Translations under genes and position numbers: made by a program | The notes under the pieces: model-generated | Told to the model about the DNA's origin: nothing | Database searches by the model: none | Seen by the model: the letters and a program-made list of their open reading frames with translations, nothing else | Assembly: GCF_008727925.1 (NCBI RefSeq) | Contig: NZ_VTWT01000004.1 | Coordinates: forward strand, 124,001-188,000 | Length of the DNA: 64,000 nucleotides | Origin: Adhaeribacter soli | Lineage (GTDB): Bacteria > Bacteroidota > Bacteroidia > Cytophagales > Hymenobacteraceae | Direction of reading: 5' to 3' | Shown here: positions 61,335 to 64,000 of the stretch, piece by piece | Layout: each line of letters opens with the position of its first letter | Position numbering within the stretch: the stretch's first letter is position 1

Positions 61335-63617
61335 ATGGCATTCGATTTAGACATGATCAAGGCAGTGTATGCCGGAATGAATGATAAAATCTCCGCCGCG
61401 CGTGCAGCCGTTGGCCGCCCGCTTACCCTTACGGAGAAGATTTTATACACCCACCTTTATGAAGGAAAAGCAACCACTGCTTTCGAGCGCGGCAAAACGT
61501 ACGTAGACTTTGCGCCGGACCGCGTAGCCATGCAGGATGCCACTGCCCAGATGGCGCTATTGCAGTTTATGCAGGCCGGTAAAGCCACGGCTGCCGTTCC
61601 TTCTACCGTACATTGCGATCACCTGATCCAGGCCCGCGTTGGCGCCGAATCTGATTTAGAGCAGGCGAATGCTGAAAATAAAGAAGTTTACGATTTCCTG
61701 GCTTCTGTATCGAATAAATACGGTATCGGATTCTGGAAACCAGGCGCCGGTATCATTCACCAGGTAGTTTTAGAGAACTATGCTTTCCCGGGCGGTATGA
61801 TGATCGGAACCGATTCGCACACGCCAAATGCCGGTGGTCTGGGTATGATCGCAATTGGTGTTGGTGGTGCCGATGCCGTAGACGTAATGGCCGGAATGGC
61901 CTGGGAGCTGAAATTCCCGCGCGTAATTGGCGTGAAACTGACCGGTAAACTGAACGGCTGGACGGCTCCTAAAGATGTGATCCTGAAAGTAGCTGGTATC
62001 CTGACCGTAAAAGGCGGAACCGGTGCGATTGTAGAGTATTTCGGCGAAGGTGCGAATAGCATGTCTTGTACCGGTAAAGCTACCATCTGTAACATGGGTG
62101 CTGAAATTGGCGCTACTACTTCGGTATTCTCTTACGACCAGAAAATGAAAGATTACCTGGTAGGTACTGAACGCGCTGAAATTGCCATGCTGGCTGACCA
62201 GGTTGCCGAGCACTTACGCGCCGACGACGAAGTTTATGCCAACCCGGCTGCTTACTACGATCAGTTAATCGAGATCGATCTTTCTACCTTAGAGCCGCAC
62301 GTAAACGGACCGTTCACGCCGGATGCGGCATGGCCGATCTCTGAATTTGCAGCTGCCGTTCGTACCCACGAGTGGCCGGCTAAACTGGAAGTAGGTCTGA
62401 TCGGATCCTGCACCAACTCTTCTTACGAAGACATTACCCGAGCAGCTTCCATTGCCAAACAGGCTATCGACAAAGGCTTGACCGTAAATGCGGAATTTAC
62501 CGTTACGCCGGGTTCTGAGCTGGTACGTTACACCGTAGAGCGCGATGGTTTATTAGATACGTTTGCCGAAATGGGCGGCGTGGTATTAGCGAACGCTTGC
62601 GGTCCGTGCATCGGCCAGTGGGCACGCCACACCGACGATCCGAAACGCAAAAACTCCATCATCACTTCCTTCAACCGGAACTTCGCCAAACGTAACGACG
62701 GTAACCCGAACACCCACGCGTTCGTGGCTTCACCGGAAATCGTAACGGCTTTTGCCATTGCAGGCGACCTTACTTTCAACCCGCTTACCGATACCCTTAC
62801 AAACAAAAATGGCGAAGCCGTAATGCTGGATGAGCCAATGGGTATTGAGATGCCGGTGAAAGGTTTTGCTGTAGAAGATGCCGGTTACGTAGGTCCGGCC
62901 GTAGATGGCAGCCAGGTACAAGTAATAGTAGATCCGAATTCTGATCGTCTGCAGTTACTCGAAGGCTTCCAGCCTTGGAACGGCCAGGATCTGATGGGTC
63001 TTCGTCTGTTAATTAAGGCGCAGGGTAAGTGTACTACCGACCATATTTCCATGGCAGGCCCTTGGTTGAAATACCGCGGTCACCTGGATAATATTTCCAA
63101 TAACATGCTTATCGGCGCTGTCAATGCGTTCAACGGCGAAGTGAACAGCGTGAAAAACCAAATGGTAAGCGGCAACCCTTATGCCGAAGTTCCAAGCGTA
63201 GCCCGCACCTATAAAGCAGCCGGAATTGGTTCTATTGTAGTGGGCGACGAAAACTACGGCGAAGGTTCTTCCCGCGAGCACGCGGCCATGGAGCCTCGTT
63301 TCTTAGGCGTACGCGCGGTATTGGTAAAATCGTTTGCCCGTATCCACGAAACCAACCTGAAAAAGCAGGGTATGCTGGCCTTAACTTTCGCCAACAAGGA
63401 AGATTACGACCGCGTACAGGAAGACGACCTGATTGATATCATCGGCCTGACCAGCTTCACGCCGGGTGTTCCGCTGAAAGTTGTTTTACACCACAGCGAC
63501 GGTTCTTCCGATACCATCGATGTAAACCACACTTACAACGAAGGTCAGATTGCCTGGTTCAAAGCCGGTTCAGCCCTAAACCTGATCCGTTTACAAAGCC
63601 AGAGTGCTACTGCCTAA
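61335..63617 (+). CDS. Aconitate hydratase, mitochondrial-type
   Basis: [4Fe-4S] enzyme of the TCA cycle interconverting citrate and isocitrate. 760 residues. Cluster ligands are Cys359 (GSCTNSS) and Cys422 and Cys425 (NACGPCIGQ). Other family segments are [41 protein letters not shown], and the swivel-domain [17 protein letters not shown]. Length and domain order match the mitochondrial ACO2 type, which is common in Bacteroidota, rather than the longer AcnA. It stands alone, with its own promoter and terminator. Confidence 0.96.
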   Translation: MAFDLDMIKAVYAGMNDKISAARAAVGRPLTLTEKILYTHLYEGKATTAFERGKTYVDFAPDRVAMQDATAQMALLQFMQAGKATAAVPSTVHCDHLIQARVGAESDLEQANAENKEVYDFLASVSNKYGIGFWKPGAGIIHQVVLENYAFPGGMMIGTDSHTPNAGGLGMIAIGVGGADAVDVMAGMAWELKFPRVIGVKLTGKLNGWTAPKDVILKVAGILTVKGGTGAIVEYFGEGANSMSCTGKATICNMGAEIGATTSVFSYDQKMKDYLVGTERAEIAMLADQVAEHLRADDEVYANPAAYYDQLIEIDLSTLEPHVNGPFTPDAAWPISEFAAAVRTHEWPAKLEVGLIGSCTNSSYEDITRAASIAKQAIDKGLTVNAEFTVTPGSELVRYTVERDGLLDTFAEMGGVVLANACGPCIGQWARHTDDPKRKNSIITSFNRNFAKRNDGNPNTHAFVASPEIVTAFAIAGDLTFNPLTDTLTNKNGEAVMLDEPMGIEMPVKGFAVEDAGYVGPAVDGSQVQVIVDPNSDRLQLLEGFQPWNGQDLMGLRLLIKAQGKCTTDHISMAGPWLKYRGHLDNISNNMLIGAVNAFNGEVNSVKNQMVSGNPYAEVPSVARTYKAAGIGSIVVGDENYGEGSSREHAAMEPRFLGVRAVLVKSFARIHETNLKKQGMLALTFANKEDYDRVQEDDLIDIIGLTSFTPGVPLKVVLHHSDGSSDTIDVNHTYNEGQIAWFKAGSALNLIRLQSQSATA

Positions 63618-63637
63618 ATCGCTATTATTTTAAATTG

Positions 63638-63671
63638 AAAAAGCCCGGTTGCTAATGCAGCCGGGCTTTTT
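63638..63671 (+). terminator. Terminator of the aconitase gene
   Basis: AAAAAGCCCGG (63638-63648) pairs perfectly with CCGGGCTTTTT (63661-63671) around a 12-base loop, 20 bases after the stop. Confidence 0.9.
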
Positions 63672-63725
63672 ATTTGAGGCAATTCTTAAATCTGGTTTAG
63701 TTAAATCGGGTATAAAAAATGCTAA

Positions 63726-63909
63726 GATTGCAGGCTGAAAAACTGCACTATCAGGCTTAATTCCAATTTTCATTGCCGTCTGCTTTAGCTGACGGTAGCA
63801 GAAAAGCCTGATTTTTGCAGCCAAACTTTTTGAAATGTTTGGCTGCAAAAATCAGGCTATTGTCATCTTCAAACAGCCTGCAATCCGTCAGCTAAAGCAG
63901 ACGGCAATG
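63726..63909. repeat. Nested palindromic element
   Basis: Three sets of perfect arms share one centre region: a 25-bp pair (63771-63795 and 63885-63909, starting CATTGCCGTCTGC), a 22-bp inner pair (63805-63826 and 63837-63858, starting AGCCTGATTTTTGC), and a 12-bp pair GATTGCAGGCTG (63726-63737) with its complement at 63874-63885. The 25-mer also occurs at 18365-18389. No coding frame inside; it resembles a small palindromic transposable or recombination element. Confidence 0.85.
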
Positions 63910-63944
63910 AAGAGGTAGCATGAAAGCTTTGTGTCCAAAATGAG

Positions 63945-64000
63945 TTATTTAATAACCTGAACTTTGGCAGTATAGGTACGGGCAGCATTACTGATTTTTA
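63945..64000 (-). CDS. C-terminal end of a leftward gene, possible T9SS-type tail (partial)
   Basis: The last 17 codons of a minus-strand gene enter the window from the right edge: they read KISNAARTYTAKVQVIK then a TAA stop at 63945-63947. The pattern of a Ser/Asn turn, an aromatic, then alternating Lys/Val ending in Val-Ile-Lys resembles the last strand of T9SS type A sorting domains. The rest of the gene is outside the window, so the product is unknown. Confidence 0.5.
   Translation of the reverse strand, partial: KISNAARTYTAKVQVIK

Overview
The window looks like chromosome of a Bacteroidota bacterium of the order Cytophagales, probably family Hymenobacteraceae (an Adhaeribacter/Pontibacter-like organism; the family is an inference). 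Reasons: a type IX secretion (T9SS) type A C-terminal sorting domain and a type B (CHU_C, gliding-motility-associated) domain, several promoters of the Bacteroidota form TTG-N19..22-TAnnTTTG, a TonB-dependent receptor with a carboxypeptidase-like N-terminal domain, a cytochrome b558-type succinate dehydrogenase, a malate:quinone oxidoreductase, and the division/cell-wall (dcw) gene order usual for the phylum. There are no rRNA or tRNA genes, CRISPR arrays or complete insertion sequences that I can see.

Layout. 1-6347 (+): metal-efflux operon: His-rich lipoprotein, RND adaptor, HME-type RND pump, TolC-like channel. 7048-8912 (-): GDYXXLXY/DUF2157 membrane pair. 9065-12381 (-): probable copper-handling genes (HMA protein, TonB receptor with a Cys-Cys motif, HYC_CC_PP protein). 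12498-13809 (-): tandem pair of small probable outer-membrane barrels. 13986-17904 (-): two-gene surface operon, one protein with a T9SS tail and one with PKD/Ig repeats and a dockerin-like end. 18763-35390 (+): the dcw cluster mraZ-rsmH-ftsL-ftsI-murE-mraY-murD-ftsW-murG-murC-ftsQ-ftsA-ftsZ behind a clear promoter, MraZ boxes and a tight group of DnaA-box-like 9-mers. 35711-48080: mixed accessory and metabolic genes (mqo, methyltransferase, SMR transporter, Crp-like regulator, beta-helix-like protein, channel-like protein, VIT transporter, AT-rich DUF3800 gene, AMP-dependent ligase, and a flavin reductase/AraC/DUF417 group). 48353-51889 (-): sdhCAB. 52138-58500: CHU_C surface protein, fabD, folK, alpha/beta hydrolase, polyprenyl synthase. 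58689-60956 (-): two paralogous acyltransferases. 61335-63617 (+): aconitase. The window ends inside a leftward gene with a possible T9SS-type tail.

The dcw cluster makes and polymerises peptidoglycan precursor (MurC/D/E, MraY, MurG, FtsW, FtsI) and assembles the divisome (FtsL, FtsQ, FtsA, FtsZ). Mqo, Sdh and aconitase are TCA-cycle enzymes, and Mqo and Sdh feed the quinone pool, whose side chain the polyprenyl synthase may make.

The most unusual non-coding structure is in the spacers. In four dcw spacers and the sdhA-sdhB spacer, low-complexity arms begin at the upstream stop codon and reappear as their reverse complement just before the next start codon, with a different arm sequence each time. 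Other non-coding items are a dispersed palindromic element (three copies), a 25-bp repeat present in three copies, several perfect palindromes, and a decayed copy of the 3' end of the AMP-ligase gene about 3 kb from the intact gene.
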